Notes: generated by a model not told the origin, from the sequence alone. Shown: positions 34,912 through 44,129, numbered from the stretch's first letter. The stretch: DNA of 64,000 bases from Acrocarpospora corrugata (GCF_009687845.1 NZ_BLAD01000069.1:1-64000), one strand, 5' to 3'. Made by a program: numbers and translations.

Positions 34912-36545
34912 GAGACGTTCACCTCCGTCGCGGTCATCTCGATCTTCGTGGTCCCCGCGGCGGCCTCCAGCGTGAGCTTGCCCAGCGCCTTGATCGTGAG
35001 GTCGCCGAGGGAGCTGATGGTGATCGCACCGGTGGCCGAGTCGAATTCGATCGAGCTGCCCATGGCGTCCTTGACGGTGAGCTTCCCGACGCCCGGGGTG
35101 TCGTCGAAGGTGATGGTGTGCCCGGCCTTGCTCTTGAGCACCCGTCTGCTGTTGGTGCCGTCGAGGTTCGAGGCGGGCGGGAGGGCGTTGGCGTTCCACA
35201 GGCTGCCCAGCACGTACGGCTGGGACAGGTCGCCGTGCTCGAAACCCACCAGCACCTGGTCGCCGGGTTCCGGCAGCGCGTAGAAGCCCATGTCGCCGCC
35301 GGTCATGGCGGCGGCGACCGGCGCCCAGGTGGTGGTGAAGGAGTCCGACAGCCCGGGAAAGGACACCTTCACCTTGCCGGTCGGGATCTCGGGCGGCACC
35401 GACCGCAGCTCGTCGTTGTTCTCGACCGTGCCGACGACCACCCCGTAGAACTTGGTCGCCTCGTTGGGCGACGGCTCCTCGACGATCTTCTTGCGCAGCA
35501 TCCCGAGGAGGCTGGAATGCCCGCGCTGGCTGATCGAGAACTCGGTGCTGAGCCCGCTGCCGCTCAGCCGGTGGGTGACCTTGCGGACCCGGTAGGCGCC
35601 GGAGAACCGCCGGCCCACCCCGCGGATCTCCAGATAGTCGCCGGCCCGCAGGGACGGCAGCCCGGCGCACGACCCCGACCCCTCGTACAGGCCCTCCAGG
35701 AGGTTGGCCAGCAGCGATCGGGCCAGCACCATCGCGTCCAGCGGGTTGTCGACGGTCTGCTGCCTGATCCCCTTGCGGGCCAGCGACGTCAGCAGGTCGA
35801 GCGCCGTGTCGCCCAGCCGTTCGACCAGGTCGGCGGGGTCGAACTCGGTGGCGACGACGGTCGCCGTGATGGCCTGGGCGAGTTCCTGGTTGTAGCCGCG
35901 GATCTCCTGCAGCCCGGCGAGCCCGGCCGCCGAGATCCTCGGCTCGAACGACCTGAGGTTGACGCCCCACTCCAGGACGTGCGCGGCGGTCTTCGGCCGG
36001 GGGAACTGGAAGTGCAGCCGGTCCCACTCCACATAGACGTCGAAGTGGTAGCGGGCGGCCAGCGTCTTCAGGAACGCGAAGTCGCTCTCCACCTGGATGA
36101 CCTTCGGTTTCAGGCCGGGGGTCGGGTCCACGACCGGGATCAGTCCGTTCATCACCGCGATCCGCGCGGCGATGAGGCTGTCGTTGAGGAAGTTGTACTC
36201 GGTCGGCGCGGGCTGGCCGCGGCGCATCTTGTAGGACTTGTCGTAGCCGGTGACGCGGATCGTGGGCGGGCCGTCCGAGGGGAAGGACGGCTCGATGGCG
36301 GCGATCTCGCCGAGGAAGGCGGGGGACAGCTCGGTGCCGTAGCCGAGATGGATCTCCACGGTCTTGCCCGGGTCCAGCAGCGCGGAGTCCAGCAGGGTGT
36401 TGTCGGCGTTGTATAGCAGCAGGCTGAAGGAGCCCGCCAGATCCAGATCGGTCTCGACGGTGACGGACAGGACCTGGGCGGCCAGGTCGGCGGCCATCGT
36501 GAGCCCGGAGATGCGGACCTCGCACCGCGGCGCGAACGTGTTCAC
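34908..36545 (-). CDS. VgrG-like spike protein (gpD/gpV type)
   Basis: Protein of 545 residues with GTG start at 36545 overlapping the previous stop. The N-terminal part is of the late-control gpD type (VRISGLTMAADLAAQVLSVT, GKTVEIHLGYG), the middle has the gp5/OB-fold hub (PPEIPTGKVKVSFPGLSDSF, GFYALPEPGDQVLVGFEHGD, PYVLGSLWN) and the C-terminus is a beta-helix repeat (ITISSLGDLTIKALGKLTLE). This is the spike hub homologous to Afp8. No extra effector domain is fused. Confidence 0.9.
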   Translation of the reverse strand: MNTFAPRCEVRISGLTMAADLAAQVLSVTVETDLDLAGSFSLLLYNADNTLLDSALLDPGKTVEIHLGYGTELSPAFLGEIAAIEPSFPSDGPPTIRVTGYDKSYKMRRGQPAPTEYNFLNDSLIAARIAVMNGLIPVVDPTPGLKPKVIQVESDFAFLKTLAARYHFDVYVEWDRLHFQFPRPKTAAHVLEWGVNLRSFEPRISAAGLAGLQEIRGYNQELAQAITATVVATEFDPADLVERLGDTALDLLTSLARKGIRQQTVDNPLDAMVLARSLLANLLEGLYEGSGSCAGLPSLRAGDYLEIRGVGRRFSGAYRVRKVTHRLSGSGLSTEFSISQRGHSSLLGMLRKKIVEEPSPNEATKFYGVVVGTVENNDELRSVPPEIPTGKVKVSFPGLSDSFTTTWAPVAAAMTGGDMGFYALPEPGDQVLVGFEHGDLSQPYVLGSLWNANALPPASNLDGTNSRRVLKSKAGHTITFDDTPGVGKLTVKDAMGSSIEFDSATGAITISSLGDLTIKALGKLTLEAAAGTTKIEMTATEVNVS

Positions 36546-37258
36546 GGGCGTCCCCCAGGGATGACGAGCCGGGTGCCGGGCGGAACGTCGAACGGGTCGA
36601 GGACGCGGTTGGCGTCGGCGATCCGCCGCCACTGACCGGGATCGCCGAGATAGGCGGCGGCGATCGAGCTCAGGGTCTCGCCGAGCACGGTCAGATGGAC
36701 GGTGGCGTCCCGGCCGGTGACCGCCGCGGCCGCGAGATCGGCGACCGCGGTGACGGTCGGCGAGCCGGCGAACAGACCGTGCCGGATCTCCACCGCGACC
36801 TCGGCGTACTCCTGCAGGCGCACCGACATCGTCGAACGCACCGGGGTGCCGTCCCGCAGGAACATCGTGTACCGCTGGCCCGCCTCCACCAGCACGCACC
36901 GGAGCTGCACCTGGCCGAGGGAGAACAGCAGGACGGGCGGGGCCATAGTCTGCCGCCTGCGGTCCAGGAGGGCGACGATCGGCCCGGTGAAGGCGCGCAC
37001 GTCCTGGCCGGACTCGTAGGTGTCGAAGAACAGTTCCATCGACAGGGTCCGCGCCTTGCCCCGGATGTACTGGATCGGCGGGGTGTCGAGCCCGGGGATC
37101 CCGACCTCGGCGAAAGTGTTGCCCTGCTCGAACTTCAGCTCGTCGGGGTTGTACATCACCCGGTGGGCGGTCCCGGTGGTCGTGTCGATCAGCGTGGCCT
37201 TGGCCAGCTCGCTTCCGGCCCGACGGGTGGCCGGGCGGTCGGATCCGGGCAGCGCCAT
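36542..37258 (-). CDS. LysM-containing tube/hub adaptor (Afp7-like)
   Basis: Protein of 238 residues. The N-terminal part (RVMYNPDELKFEQGNTFAEV, LSMELFFDTYESGQDVRAFT) matches the tube-to-hub adaptor of contractile systems; the C-terminal 60 residues are a LysM fold (LGETLSSIAAAYLGDPGQWR, then GTRLVIPGG). It bridges the inner tube and the VgrG-like spike. Confidence 0.88.
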   Translation of the reverse strand: MALPGSDRPATRRAGSELAKATLIDTTTGTAHRVMYNPDELKFEQGNTFAEVGIPGLDTPPIQYIRGKARTLSMELFFDTYESGQDVRAFTGPIVALLDRRRQTMAPPVLLFSLGQVQLRCVLVEAGQRYTMFLRDGTPVRSTMSVRLQEYAEVAVEIRHGLFAGSPTVTAVADLAAAAVTGRDATVHLTVLGETLSSIAAAYLGDPGQWRRIADANRVLDPFDVPPGTRLVIPGGRP

Positions 37259-37259
37259 C

Positions 37260-38171
37260 TCACCCTCCTCGTTCGAACTCGGACCTGAGCTGCCGCATCA
37301 GGTCGGAGACCAGGTCATGGCGGAGCTGCTCCAGGTCGACCGGCGGCGGGGGCGTCGCGAGGTCGCGGCCGACGCCGGCGGCCATCGGCGCCGGACCGGC
37401 CTGCGGCCCGGGCGGCCGGGGAACCGGACCGGCGGGGACATCGGGAACGGCCGGGCCGATCACGAAGCCCGGCCCGGCCGTTCCGGCCAGCCTGGTCGCG
37501 TTCTCCACCGCGAGCGCGTGGTCGTCCGCGCCGTGCGAGGCGGTCGCCGGGGGTCCCGGAGTGTACGGCGGCTGCCCGGCCTCGCTCGGACCGTCCTGCC
37601 GGGCGCCGGGCGGTGGCCACCCGGGGGGCGCGGGGCCGGGCCAGGAGGTGAAGGCGCGTTCGGCCGGGCTTTCGGGGGACGCGATCTCGGGTGGCGCCGC
37701 GCGGCCGGAGGGGCCGGTTCCGTACGGTGCCGGGCGGGGCGAGGAGAGCCAGTCGGTGACGTGTGCCGCCTCGTGGGCGATCAGGCCGAGGCCCGCCGGT
37801 TCCTCGGGGTGGAAGCGGTCGTCGCGGAAGTAGACGTCGGCCCCGAGCGTGACCGCGTCCGCGCGGTGCCGCCGCGCCAGCGCATCGGCGGCCCCTCCGA
37901 CATGGGGCCGCAGCGTGTCGGCCCCCGGTCCCGCCAGGTCGCGGATCCGGCCGCGCACCTCGGGGGAGAGCGGCGCGGCGTCCCTGGCGTCGGCATGGTC
38001 CTGGTGGGCGAGGTCGGGTTCGACCCGGTCGAACCGGCCGGCCAGCGGCGCGTCCAGCGCGGCGGCCCGGTTCAGGGCGGGCAGCAGCGCGCTCTCCCAG
38101 GGGAAGCTCGTGACATGCCGCGCGGCCAGCCGCCGTCCGGCCAGGTCGAGCCGCTCGCCGAGCGTCTTCAT
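37260..38171 (-). CDS. DUF4157 protein of the injection system
   Basis: Protein of 303 residues. The DUF4157 core lies at about 70-150: PLSPEVRGRIRDLAG, VYFRDDRFHPEEPAGLGLIA and HEAAHVTDW with the HExxH-type metal motif (HEAAH). The rest is long and proline/glycine-rich and probably disordered. DUF4157 is a frequent accessory of extracellular contractile systems; a role in cargo handling or proteolysis is proposed in general but not shown here. Confidence 0.85.
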   Translation of the reverse strand: MKTLGERLDLAGRRLAARHVTSFPWESALLPALNRAAALDAPLAGRFDRVEPDLAHQDHADARDAAPLSPEVRGRIRDLAGPGADTLRPHVGGAADALARRHRADAVTLGADVYFRDDRFHPEEPAGLGLIAHEAAHVTDWLSSPRPAPYGTGPSGRAAPPEIASPESPAERAFTSWPGPAPPGWPPPGARQDGPSEAGQPPYTPGPPATASHGADDHALAVENATRLAGTAGPGFVIGPAVPDVPAGPVPRPPGPQAGPAPMAAGVGRDLATPPPPVDLEQLRHDLVSDLMRQLRSEFERGG

Positions 38172-38320
38172 CGCGCCTCCCGCGTCTGGTCGAGCACCTC
38201 ACGCACCCACCGGCGGCGGGAGGCGTGGTCGAGGTCGAGCACTTCGCTGAGGGTCCAGTGCACATGCCGTCCGAGAAAGGCCACCTCCTGGCGGACCCGG
38301 TCCAGGGGGTAGCCGGTCAT
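38168..38320 (-). CDS. DUF6760-type small baseplate chaperone
   Basis: Protein of 50 residues: TGYPLDRVRQEVAFLGRHVH and DLDHASRRRWVREV. It matches from memory the DUF6760 type of short proteins next to the tail assembly gene, where it parallels the second product of the phage tail-assembly gene pair. ATG at 38320 overlaps the preceding stop (ATGA). Confidence 0.75.
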   Translation of the reverse strand: MTGYPLDRVRQEVAFLGRHVHWTLSEVLDLDHASRRRWVREVLDQTREAR

Positions 38321-38685
38321 CCCCCCAGCAGCGGCACCTCCGCCTCGTGCGATCGCTCGCAGTGCGGGCACGTCACGGTGACGGTGTGCGGTGTCAGGCC
38401 GTTGACCCGGTTGTAGAGGTCCTGAAGGTAGGCCAGATCCTCGGAGAACAGGCCCTCGATCACCCCGGCGTTGACCTCGGGCAGCCCGCCGAGCTTGACC
38501 ACGACCCTGGCCAGCAGGATGACGATCAGATAGGCGGGCCAGTTGCGGACCCGAGGGTCCTTCAGCGGGTACAGCTCGTCGGCGGCCGTCGCCAGCCGCA
38601 TCACCCCGACCCGGTGCAGGGTGCCCTCGGCGTCGACATAGCCCTTGGGCAGTTCGAACTCGATCTCGGTGACCAGCACGCTCAC
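38317..38685 (-). CDS. Phage tail assembly protein
   Basis: Protein of 122 residues, GTG start at 38685 within the tube gene's stop (GTGA). It starts VTEIEFELPKGYVDAEGTLH and contains RLATAADELYPLKDPRVRNW and the helical AYLIVILLARVVVKLGGLPE of tail assembly chaperones, and ends with a CPHC knuckle. It probably keeps the tape-measure/tube complex in order during assembly. Confidence 0.8.
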   Translation of the reverse strand: MSVLVTEIEFELPKGYVDAEGTLHRVGVMRLATAADELYPLKDPRVRNWPAYLIVILLARVVVKLGGLPEVNAGVIEGLFSEDLAYLQDLYNRVNGLTPHTVTVTCPHCERSHEAEVPLLGG

Positions 38686-39116
38686 ACCCGGCTGAGCTTC
38701 TCGAGGGTGAGCACCAGGGTCTCGATCGCGATGTCGTTGCCCTTGGCCGAGTACGCCGCGCCCTCCCACTTCGACGGCCACGCGCCGGTGAAGTTCCACC
38801 GCGCGACCTCCCTGCTCCCGGCCAGGTCGAAGACGACGACGGAGCCGCTCTTACGGACCACGTTCCCGTCGATGATCTGCTGCCGCCACTCCCACAGCAC
38901 CTGCGAGTCGGTGAGCCCCCACTTGAGCGTGATGTCGGAGTAGCTGGTACGGCCGGGCATCTTGAGGATGGTCGTGACGCCGCCCTCGGGGTTCTCGATG
39001 ACCTCGGTCGTCGAGCCGAGGCCGCTGCACTCGACGAAGCTGCCGACGGCGAGCCCCTCGATCTCGACGAGGAAGTTGAAGTTGCGGTACGGATCGACCC
39101 GCTGTCCTGGGGGCAT
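38682..39116 (-). CDS. Injection-system inner tube protein
   Basis: Protein of 144 residues of the phage tail tube type (gp19/Afp1): YRNFNFLVEIEGLAVGSFVE, GLGSTTEVIENPEGG, PGRTSYSDITLKWGL, DGNVVRKSGSVVVFDLAGSR and KGNDIAIETLVLTLEKLSR. Only one tube gene is seen in the cluster. Confidence 0.92.
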   Translation of the reverse strand: MPPGQRVDPYRNFNFLVEIEGLAVGSFVECSGLGSTTEVIENPEGGVTTILKMPGRTSYSDITLKWGLTDSQVLWEWRQQIIDGNVVRKSGSVVVFDLAGSREVARWNFTGAWPSKWEGAAYSAKGNDIAIETLVLTLEKLSRV

Positions 39117-39121
39117 GGCTC

Positions 39122-40261
39122 CTACCCTTCGCTGACGGTCGTGCCGCCGTCCCAGAGGCCGATCTGCAGCACGATGAACTCGGCGGGCCGGGTCGGCGCC
39201 ACCCCGATCTCGATGACGACCTGGCCCTTCGCCTGGATGTCAGGCGGGTTCAGCTCTTCGGTGATCTTGACGTAGAAGGCCTCCTTGGCGCTGGCGCCGA
39301 ACAGCGCCCCCGCCTCCCAGACCCGGGTGAGGAAGTCGGTGATCGACCGTTCCAGGCCCTTCCAGAGGGCGATGTTGTTGGGGGCGAACACCGCCCAGCG
39401 CACGCCTTCGCGGATCGAGTCCTCGATGTAGCAGACCAGCCGCCGGACGTTGACGTACTGCCAGGGCACGCTGTCGGTCAGCGTCCGCGCGCCCCAGACC
39501 AGCGGGGGACCGCCGGGGAAGCGGCGGATGGCGTTGATCTTGTTGTGGTTGAGCACGCCCTGCTCGACATCGTTGAGCAGGTAGTCCAGGTCGACCGCGC
39601 CGCGGATCATCTCGTTGGCGGGGGCCCGGTGCACCCCGACCTTGTCGTCGCAGCGGACCATGATCCCCGCGACATGGCCGGACGGCGGGACCGAGATCTT
39701 GCTCGCGGGGTCGTCCGGGTCGAGGATCACGATCCACGGCCAGTACAGCGCGCCGAACCCGTTCGCGGACTTGAGGGCGCTCCGCTGTTTCTGCAGCGCG
39801 CCCGTAGGAGTGATCGGGGTCTTGTCGGGCGCGCCGTCGAGGATCGCGATGCGGTCGCCCATCGTGTCGCAGTGCGTGAGGACCTTGGCCTGGACCGCCG
39901 GGTCGATGACCCCGGGCAGGCACACCAGGCTGATGTCGGGGAGCCGGGTGAGCTGGTCGAGCGCGCCGTCGAGCCCGGCGACCGGATCCTTGACCGGCAC
40001 GATGTAGGCCAGGCCGCCGCCGTTGTCGTAGAACCCGCGCACCGCGTAGGGCAGCTGGAGCCCGCTCTTGTAGTCGTCGAAGGCCGAGGTGTAGGCGGTC
40101 CACGTGGTGACCGGGACGGGCAGGCCGAGCTGGGCGTCGGCGGGGAGCCTGGTGGTGGTGCCGATGAACGCCGCGACGGAGGTTCCGGCCCCGGTGATCG
40201 GCCCGGCCGGCGTGACCTCCTCGACGTAGACCCCGGGGGCCTTGGTCTCGTAGTCGACCAT
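39122..40261 (-). CDS. Contractile sheath protein
   Basis: Protein of 379 residues; ATG at 40261 has AAGGAG. N-terminus ETKAPGVYVEEVTPAG and the FIGTTTR block, then the C-terminal sheath core: YVNVRRLVCYIEDSIREGVR, VFAPNNIALWKGLERSITDF, and KGQVVIEIGVAPTRPAEFIV. These are hallmark sequences of Afp/PVC and R-pyocin sheaths. A single sheath gene suggests a simple particle. Confidence 0.95.
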   Translation of the reverse strand: MVDYETKAPGVYVEEVTPAGPITGAGTSVAAFIGTTTRLPADAQLGLPVPVTTWTAYTSAFDDYKSGLQLPYAVRGFYDNGGGLAYIVPVKDPVAGLDGALDQLTRLPDISLVCLPGVIDPAVQAKVLTHCDTMGDRIAILDGAPDKTPITPTGALQKQRSALKSANGFGALYWPWIVILDPDDPASKISVPPSGHVAGIMVRCDDKVGVHRAPANEMIRGAVDLDYLLNDVEQGVLNHNKINAIRRFPGGPPLVWGARTLTDSVPWQYVNVRRLVCYIEDSIREGVRWAVFAPNNIALWKGLERSITDFLTRVWEAGALFGASAKEAFYVKITEELNPPDIQAKGQVVIEIGVAPTRPAEFIVLQIGLWDGGTTVSEG

Positions 40262-40278
40262 GGTCTGCTCCTTAGCGC

Positions 40279-40860
40279 TCAGGGGTGTTCGAGAACGGTC
40301 TTGACGATGACGCCGGTGTGCGTCCGGAACTGCTCGGTCTGGTCGAAGGGATCGGCCGCTACGGTGACGGTCAGCGAGAAGGCCGGCCTCGGCGCGATGC
40401 CGAGCGCGCTCCAGAAGTGCCCCATCTGCTGGCCCTCCCGGGTCTGCGCGACCGTGGCAGGGACGGGGTAGGGCTGGTTCTGCAGCACGCCCCTGAGGAA
40501 GCGGGTCTCCAGGGTCGGGAACCGGGCCAGCCAGACCAGCGCGGCGCCGAGCAACTGGTGCTCCTCGGCGGTCTTCAGCGCGGCCGACTGGGTGGACCAG
40601 GCGGTGAGCAGGTAGACGCAGTCGATCCGGATCGACGGCAACCGGCTGGTGTAGGTGGTGCCGGACAGCTCCATGACCCGGGCGTCGTCGCGGAGCTCCC
40701 GGTTCTCGCTGAGTTCGTGCAGGAACAGGTTCAGCGTCGCGTGCGCGGGCTGGAAGTTCCGGTCGGGCGTGTCGAAGGCGATCTGGGCGCCGCGCAGCTG
40801 CTGGGGCGCGGCGGGGTCCTGGAGCATGGCGCCGATCGTGGCGTCGAGGTCCTGGAACAT
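40279..40860 (-). CDS. DUF4255 sheath-terminator/cap-like protein
   Basis: Protein of 193 residues matching DUF4255 (Afp16/PVC16-like): QDLDATIGAMLQDPAAP, LNLFLHELSENRELRDDARV, RLPSIRIDCVYLLTAWS, TLETRFLRGVLQNQPYPVPA. The start overlaps the AAA ATPase stop by one base. It is thought to cap the tube and sheath. Confidence 0.88.
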   Translation of the reverse strand: MFQDLDATIGAMLQDPAAPQQLRGAQIAFDTPDRNFQPAHATLNLFLHELSENRELRDDARVMELSGTTYTSRLPSIRIDCVYLLTAWSTQSAALKTAEEHQLLGAALVWLARFPTLETRFLRGVLQNQPYPVPATVAQTREGQQMGHFWSALGIAPRPAFSLTVTVAADPFDQTEQFRTHTGVIVKTVLEHP

Positions 40861-42689
40861 CAGCCCGTCCCGCCGGGAAGAACCAGGCCCATCTTCTGGT
40901 GCTCGCGAGCGGCGGCGGCCCGCAGGTCCCCGGCCCCGACCGGACGGCCCGCGGCCGCGGCGAGGAACGCCGCCCGGAGGGCGATGTTCCGGATGCCGCC
41001 ACCGGACAGCTGGTAGGCGCGGGCGAACTCGCTCAGGTCGAGCCCCTCCTCGCGTGGAGTACGCGGCGGCAGCGCCCGCTCCCAGAGTCCGCGCCGTTCC
41101 TCCTCCCCGGGCAGCGGGAAGTCGATGAGGAAGGTCAGCCTGCGGGTGAAGGCGGGATCGAGATGCTGCCGCAGGTTGGTGGCGAGCAGGGCCACCCCCT
41201 CGTACCGTTCCATCCGCTGCAGAAGGTAGGAGATCTGGATGTTGGCGTAGCGATCGTGTGCGTCCCGGACCTCGGAACGTTTGCCGAACAGCGCGTCGGC
41301 CTCGTCGAACAGCAGAACGGCGTCGGTGCCGGCCGCCTCGGTGAAGATCCGCTCCAGGTTCTTCTCGGTCTCCCCGACGTACTTGGAGAGCATCCGGGAC
41401 AGTTCGACGGTGTAGAGATCGAGTCCCAGCCGTGCCGCGACCACCTCGGCGGCGAGGGTCTTCCCCGTTCCCGGCGGCCCGCTGAACAGCGCGGTGGTGC
41501 CGCGTCCGTAGCCGATCCGCTCAGCGAACCCCCATTCCTGCCAGACCTTCCGCTGATGGATCACGTGATCGCACAGCTCTTCCAGCTGTGCCAGCGCGTC
41601 ATCGGGCAGCACCAGGTCGTCCCAGGTCCGGGTCGGCTCCGTCCGCCGCGCCAGTGCGCCCAACCCGTGCCCGGTCTGTGCCCGGGCGGCGGCGAACAGC
41701 CCGTCCCGGACCACGACGCCCGGGTCGGACGCGGCGACGGCGGCGACGGCCGCGGCGATCTGGCCGGGGCCGAAGGTGAAGCGGGCGGCCAGTTCCCGGG
41801 CGTGGGCCGGGTCAAGGCCCGCCTCGGAGAGGCGGGCGGTCCAGACGCGGTGACGGACCTCGTAGCCGGGACGGGTGAAGGAGACCTCGTGGACGCCGAG
41901 CGTGGGCGCTCCGGGCGGGGCCGTCCACGGGACGGCGCCGCTGAGGATCACGATGCCCGGATGGGCCGGGAGTCCGGTCAACGGCGGGCCGGGGGCGGTG
42001 ACGTAGAGGAGCGCGCCCTGAAGGGTGGCCTCGCGGAGGGCGCGGGCCATCGTGTCGGGGGTCGGGAGGTCGTACAGAGTGAGCAGGGGTGCGCCAAGCT
42101 CGGCCGCCAGAGCCCTGGCGGTGGTGCCACGGCCCGAGTCGGCCGGGCCGTGGAAGTGCAGGACGAGCGGCCGGTACGGCCAGGCGGCGCGGACGGTGTC
42201 CAGCAGGGCGACGCGGCGCGCCTCGGCGAGCGGAACGGCGTCCCAGGATCTCGGGGACGCCGCGGTGAGCGTGCAGCAGCCGGACAGCCGCCGGTCGAGA
42301 CCGCTTTCGCCGAGGAGGACGTCGACGATCTGGTCGTCGAGCGCGAGGCGATGGGCGACGAGTGGCGGCCGGATCGCCCCGGGATCCTGGACGAGCACGA
42401 GAAGGCGCTCGGCCAGCAGCGGGCCTTGGACGCGGAAATCTGACCGGGTGGCGCCGGGGATTCGGGTGAGAGCGTCGCCGACGGTCGGTCGCTCGCCTCC
42501 GAACTCGGCTTCGAGCGCCAGCGCGATGATTCCGAGTTCGGTGTCGGACAGGCCGTAGGTGTCACGCAGCCAGCTGCGGCCTTCGGCGGTGGCCGTACCT
42601 AATACGGCCCTACCGGCAAGAGGAAATCGAACAGCTGGTGCGGTATCCGACACGTGTGCCCCCGTGTTCAACATCCCCGTGCCCGCCAT
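40860..42689 (-). CDS. AAA+ ATPase of the injection system (Afp15-like)
   Basis: Protein of about 609 residues, first gene of the structural operon. An inactive or partial ATPase-like half precedes the active AAA module: Walker A GPPGTGKT (about residue 400), Walker B VLLFDEADALFGKR (about 463), arginine-rich sensor helix and ATNLRQHLDPAFTRRLTFL as sensor region. ATPase of this kind is conserved in Afp/PVC-type clusters and is linked with assembly or remodelling. The start is uncertain: ATG at 42689 and 42674 both lack a good ribosome site. Confidence 0.88.
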   Translation of the reverse strand: MAGTGMLNTGAHVSDTAPAVRFPLAGRAVLGTATAEGRSWLRDTYGLSDTELGIIALALEAEFGGERPTVGDALTRIPGATRSDFRVQGPLLAERLLVLVQDPGAIRPPLVAHRLALDDQIVDVLLGESGLDRRLSGCCTLTAASPRSWDAVPLAEARRVALLDTVRAAWPYRPLVLHFHGPADSGRGTTARALAAELGAPLLTLYDLPTPDTMARALREATLQGALLYVTAPGPPLTGLPAHPGIVILSGAVPWTAPPGAPTLGVHEVSFTRPGYEVRHRVWTARLSEAGLDPAHARELAARFTFGPGQIAAAVAAVAASDPGVVVRDGLFAAARAQTGHGLGALARRTEPTRTWDDLVLPDDALAQLEELCDHVIHQRKVWQEWGFAERIGYGRGTTALFSGPPGTGKTLAAEVVAARLGLDLYTVELSRMLSKYVGETEKNLERIFTEAAGTDAVLLFDEADALFGKRSEVRDAHDRYANIQISYLLQRMERYEGVALLATNLRQHLDPAFTRRLTFLIDFPLPGEEERRGLWERALPPRTPREEGLDLSEFARAYQLSGGGIRNIALRAAFLAAAAGRPVGAGDLRAAAAREHQKMGLVLPGGTG

Positions 42690-42832
42690 CGTAAGAATCG
42701 GGTCAGGAACCGTCAATGGGCCGCTTGTCCAGCGCTGGTAAGGAGATATCAAGCTCTTCAAGAACTTCTCGAATATTTGTCGCTAACGTCCTATTCCCTT
42801 AATTAAGCAAGCAAGGGAAATATCTACGACTT
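42690..42832. promoter_or_regulatory. AT-rich gap upstream of the injection-system operon
   Basis: This 143-base gap is strikingly more AT-rich than its surroundings, particularly at 42750-42832 (for example TTCTCGAATATTTGTCGC). It is the only sizeable gap before the 16-gene minus-strand cluster, so its main promoter should lie here. I cannot fix -10 and -35 boxes with confidence. Confidence 0.4.
42794..42819 (-). terminator. Hairpin behind the acyltransferase gene
   Basis: Inverted repeat TTCCCTT (42794-42800) and AAGGGAA (42813-42819) with a 12-base AT-rich loop, 14 bases past the stop of the leftward acyltransferase gene. No long T run follows, so it is a weak terminator candidate or an operator for the injection-system operon. 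Confidence 0.35.
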
Positions 42833-44050
42833 TTAGTCACGCATGCCGAACAGGAACCGGGTCGGCCGGGTGCGGCGCACCAGCAGGTCGTACGCGGCGA
42901 CGGTCAGGGCGAGCGAGGCGCCGGCGATCGCGAGGTACTTGACGACCATCGGCGCGTCCCAGCCGACCACGCCGTACGCGACGCCGACGACGATCGGCTG
43001 GTGCAGGATGTACAGCGGCAGCACGGCGGGGGCTAGGTAGCCGTACAGCCGTTTCCCCAGGCCGCCCTGCGGATCCGGTGTTCGGGTCCGTGCCGCTCGG
43101 CGGTCCAGCAGGCCCAGGATCGCGACCACGCAGCACCATCCCGCCGCGCCGTACAGGACGCGGACGCCGATCGCGAGCGCGGTCATGTCGGTGAAGGGAT
43201 CCGCGCCCGGCGTCCCGCTCATGGCCAGGGCGGTCGGCATGCCGATGGCCAGGAGGAGCACGGCGGTGGCGAGGGCGAGGGTCGCGTCGCGGCGCATCGC
43301 CGTCCGGAATCGTTCGTCGGCGGCGAGGACGAATCCGTACAGGAAGAAGAGCAGGTACGCCCAGCGGCTCCAGCCCGCGTAGGCCTCCTCCATGCCGTGA
43401 AGCGCGGTGACCAGCGCGATCGGGAGGGCAGGCAGCAGCAGCACCGCCCCGCGCCGCTGGACGGCGACGGCCAGCCGGTCGCGGATCCGGCGACCGCGGT
43501 CGCGGGGCAGCCAGCGGAGCACCAGGGCGAGCAGCAGCGCGTACGCGAGCAGCATCACCACGAACCACAGGTGGCCGCTCTCGAAGTGCTTGCCCTGCAC
43601 GATGAACGGGAAGCTGGACAGCTCCAGGCGAACGTCGAAGAATCGCGGCAGGAACCGCAGGTACGACTCGTGGTAGGCGGGGTCGGCCCGCAGCCGGAGC
43701 CACTGCGGCACCGGGATGATCGTGACTGTCGCGAAGAGCAGCGGGACGCCGAGCCGCAGCAGCCGCTCCGTCGCGAATCCGGCCGCGCCACGCCTGCGCA
43801 GCGAGTGCCACGCGCCGAGGCCGGCGATGAGGAAGAGCGTCGGCATCGCCCACACCGCGCCCAGCCCGGCCGCGATCATGGTCGCGTCGGTGGTCTCGGC
43901 GTTCTTCACGTAGTAGTCGTCGTGCGCGTCGAACACCAGCGCCGAATGGAAGAGCACCAGCCCGACCACCACGAGCGCACGAATCGCGTCCAGTTCGGTC
44001 CGCCGCTCCGGGCGGCCCACGTGAGCCGACTCGACGTGCGCGTCTGTCAT
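42833..44050 (-). CDS. Acyltransferase family 3 membrane protein
   Basis: Integral membrane protein of 405 residues with about ten hydrophobic segments. The N-terminal motif RRTELDAIRALVVVGLVLFH is the acyltransferase-3 signature (usually R..ELD..R), with the conserved FHS histidine, and SGHLWFVVMLL in TM5. C-terminal ILHQPIVVGVAYGVVGW is also typical. Such proteins acylate sugars or cell-wall components across the membrane. GGAGG lies before the ATG. No sugar-related neighbours. Confidence 0.85.
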   Translation of the reverse strand: MTDAHVESAHVGRPERRTELDAIRALVVVGLVLFHSALVFDAHDDYYVKNAETTDATMIAAGLGAVWAMPTLFLIAGLGAWHSLRRRGAAGFATERLLRLGVPLLFATVTIIPVPQWLRLRADPAYHESYLRFLPRFFDVRLELSSFPFIVQGKHFESGHLWFVVMLLAYALLLALVLRWLPRDRGRRIRDRLAVAVQRRGAVLLLPALPIALVTALHGMEEAYAGWSRWAYLLFFLYGFVLAADERFRTAMRRDATLALATAVLLLAIGMPTALAMSGTPGADPFTDMTALAIGVRVLYGAAGWCCVVAILGLLDRRAARTRTPDPQGGLGKRLYGYLAPAVLPLYILHQPIVVGVAYGVVGWDAPMVVKYLAIAGASLALTVAAYDLLVRRTRPTRFLFGMRD

Positions 44051-44129
44051 CTGGCCTCCGCCATGGTGTGTGACAAGCCCAGTCTGAGCTTTCCCGGCGC
44101 TGTCGGCCAGATCTTGCTACCAGCGCATG

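Noticed and set aside
35118-36416. 432-aa plus-strand open frame
   Set aside because: Antisense to the VgrG-like gene; no recognisable domain.
39122-41002. 626-aa version of the sheath protein
   Set aside because: The first 247 codons are an out-of-frame shadow of the DUF4255 gene; the sheath starts at 40261 with a ribosome site.
40899-42443. 514-aa plus-strand open frame
   Set aside because: Shadow of the AAA ATPase gene, which has Walker motifs in the other strand.
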